From contig JBJMWE010000007.1 of NCBI GenBank assembly GCA_045810285.1, positions 1 through 15,112 of the forward strand: a stretch of DNA of 15,112 bases, in the 5' to 3' direction. Origin of the DNA: Scleromatobacter sp045810285. GTDB lineage: Bacteria; Pseudomonadota; Gammaproteobacteria; Burkholderiales; Burkholderiaceae_C. Below the pieces are notes generated by a model that worked only from the letters and a program-made list of their open reading frames with translations, made no database searches and was not told the DNA's origin. Both the position numbers and the translations under genes were made by a program. Below are positions 14,994 through 15,112 of the stretch, piece by piece (within the stretch, counting starts at the first letter, position 1; every line of letters begins with the position of its first letter).

Positions 14994-15112
14994 ATGCCCA
15001 AGAACGCCGCCATCGACGCCGAACAGTTCAACCGGATCGCGCGCCGCAACGTCACCTTGCCGCTGATCACGGGCATCGTCAGCGTGTCCACGTTCCTGCT
15101 GTTCGTCTGGTA
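14994..15112 (+). CDS. N-terminus of a membrane protein, cut by window end (possible CHASE3-type sensor)
   Basis: An open frame begins at ATG 14994 with AGGA five bases upstream and runs off the window after 39 codons. The peptide has a hydrophilic start (MPKNAAIDAEQFNRIARRNV) followed by a hydrophobic helix (LPLITGIVSVSTFLLFVW). This is an N-in signal-anchor layout that I recall from CHASE3-domain sensor histidine kinases of betaproteobacteria, but the diagnostic domain lies outside the window. What can be stated is only that it is an inner-membrane protein; the sensor idea is inference. Confidence 0.55.
   Translation, partial: MPKNAAIDAEQFNRIARRNVTLPLITGIVSVSTFLLFVW

Overview
This window looks like chromosomal DNA of a high-GC betaproteobacterium, probably order Burkholderiales. 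The main grounds are the gene set yicC, Ser/Thr kinase, PP2C phosphatase, rph, rdgB, hemW, and the HemW N-terminus, which has the extension I recall from that order. No organism name can be given from sequence alone. No rRNA, tRNA, CRISPR array or insertion sequence was seen.

Left part (about 1-8515), accessory and sensory. A methyl-accepting chemotaxis protein is followed on the same strand by a 1025-residue membrane diguanylate cyclase. The cyclase has a signal peptide, 14 propeller-type repeats, a Y_Y_Y domain, one membrane helix and an intact GGDEF domain. Next comes a CrgA-like LysR regulator (minus strand), divergent from a two-gene unit. That unit encodes an exported SGNH hydrolase and an AraJ/YdhP-type MFS transporter whose start overlaps the hydrolase stop (ATGA). 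A LysR-type T-N11-A palindrome lies in the 76-bp divergent gap.

Right part (about 8528-14483), conserved housekeeping. yicC (endoribonuclease family, minus strand) is divergent from a plus-strand run: soluble Ser/Thr kinase, a 43-codon ORF, PP2C phosphatase, RNase PH, dITP/XTP pyrophosphatase RdgB and heme chaperone HemW. The short ORF has its own Shine-Dalgarno (SD) sequence, overlaps the kinase stop (TGATG) and ends inside the SD of the phosphatase, so it looks translated and coupled. A 29-bp near-perfect inverted repeat enclosing a second hairpin lies between the phosphatase and rph; it looks like a REP/BIME-type element.

Right end. A 104-residue protein carrying only sigma-factor region 4 lies on the minus strand, apparently a sigma factor that lost region 2. 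Divergent from it, an inner-membrane protein begins at 14994 and runs off the window.

How it fits together: the left genes sense extracellular or periplasmic cues (chemotaxis, c-di-GMP output) and process an ester-type substrate under LysR control. The right genes combine reversible Ser/Thr phosphorylation with RNA turnover (YicC, RNase PH), nucleotide-pool cleaning and heme delivery. No clearly new defence or mobile system is visible. The best leads are the coupled small ORF and the palindromic element before rph.
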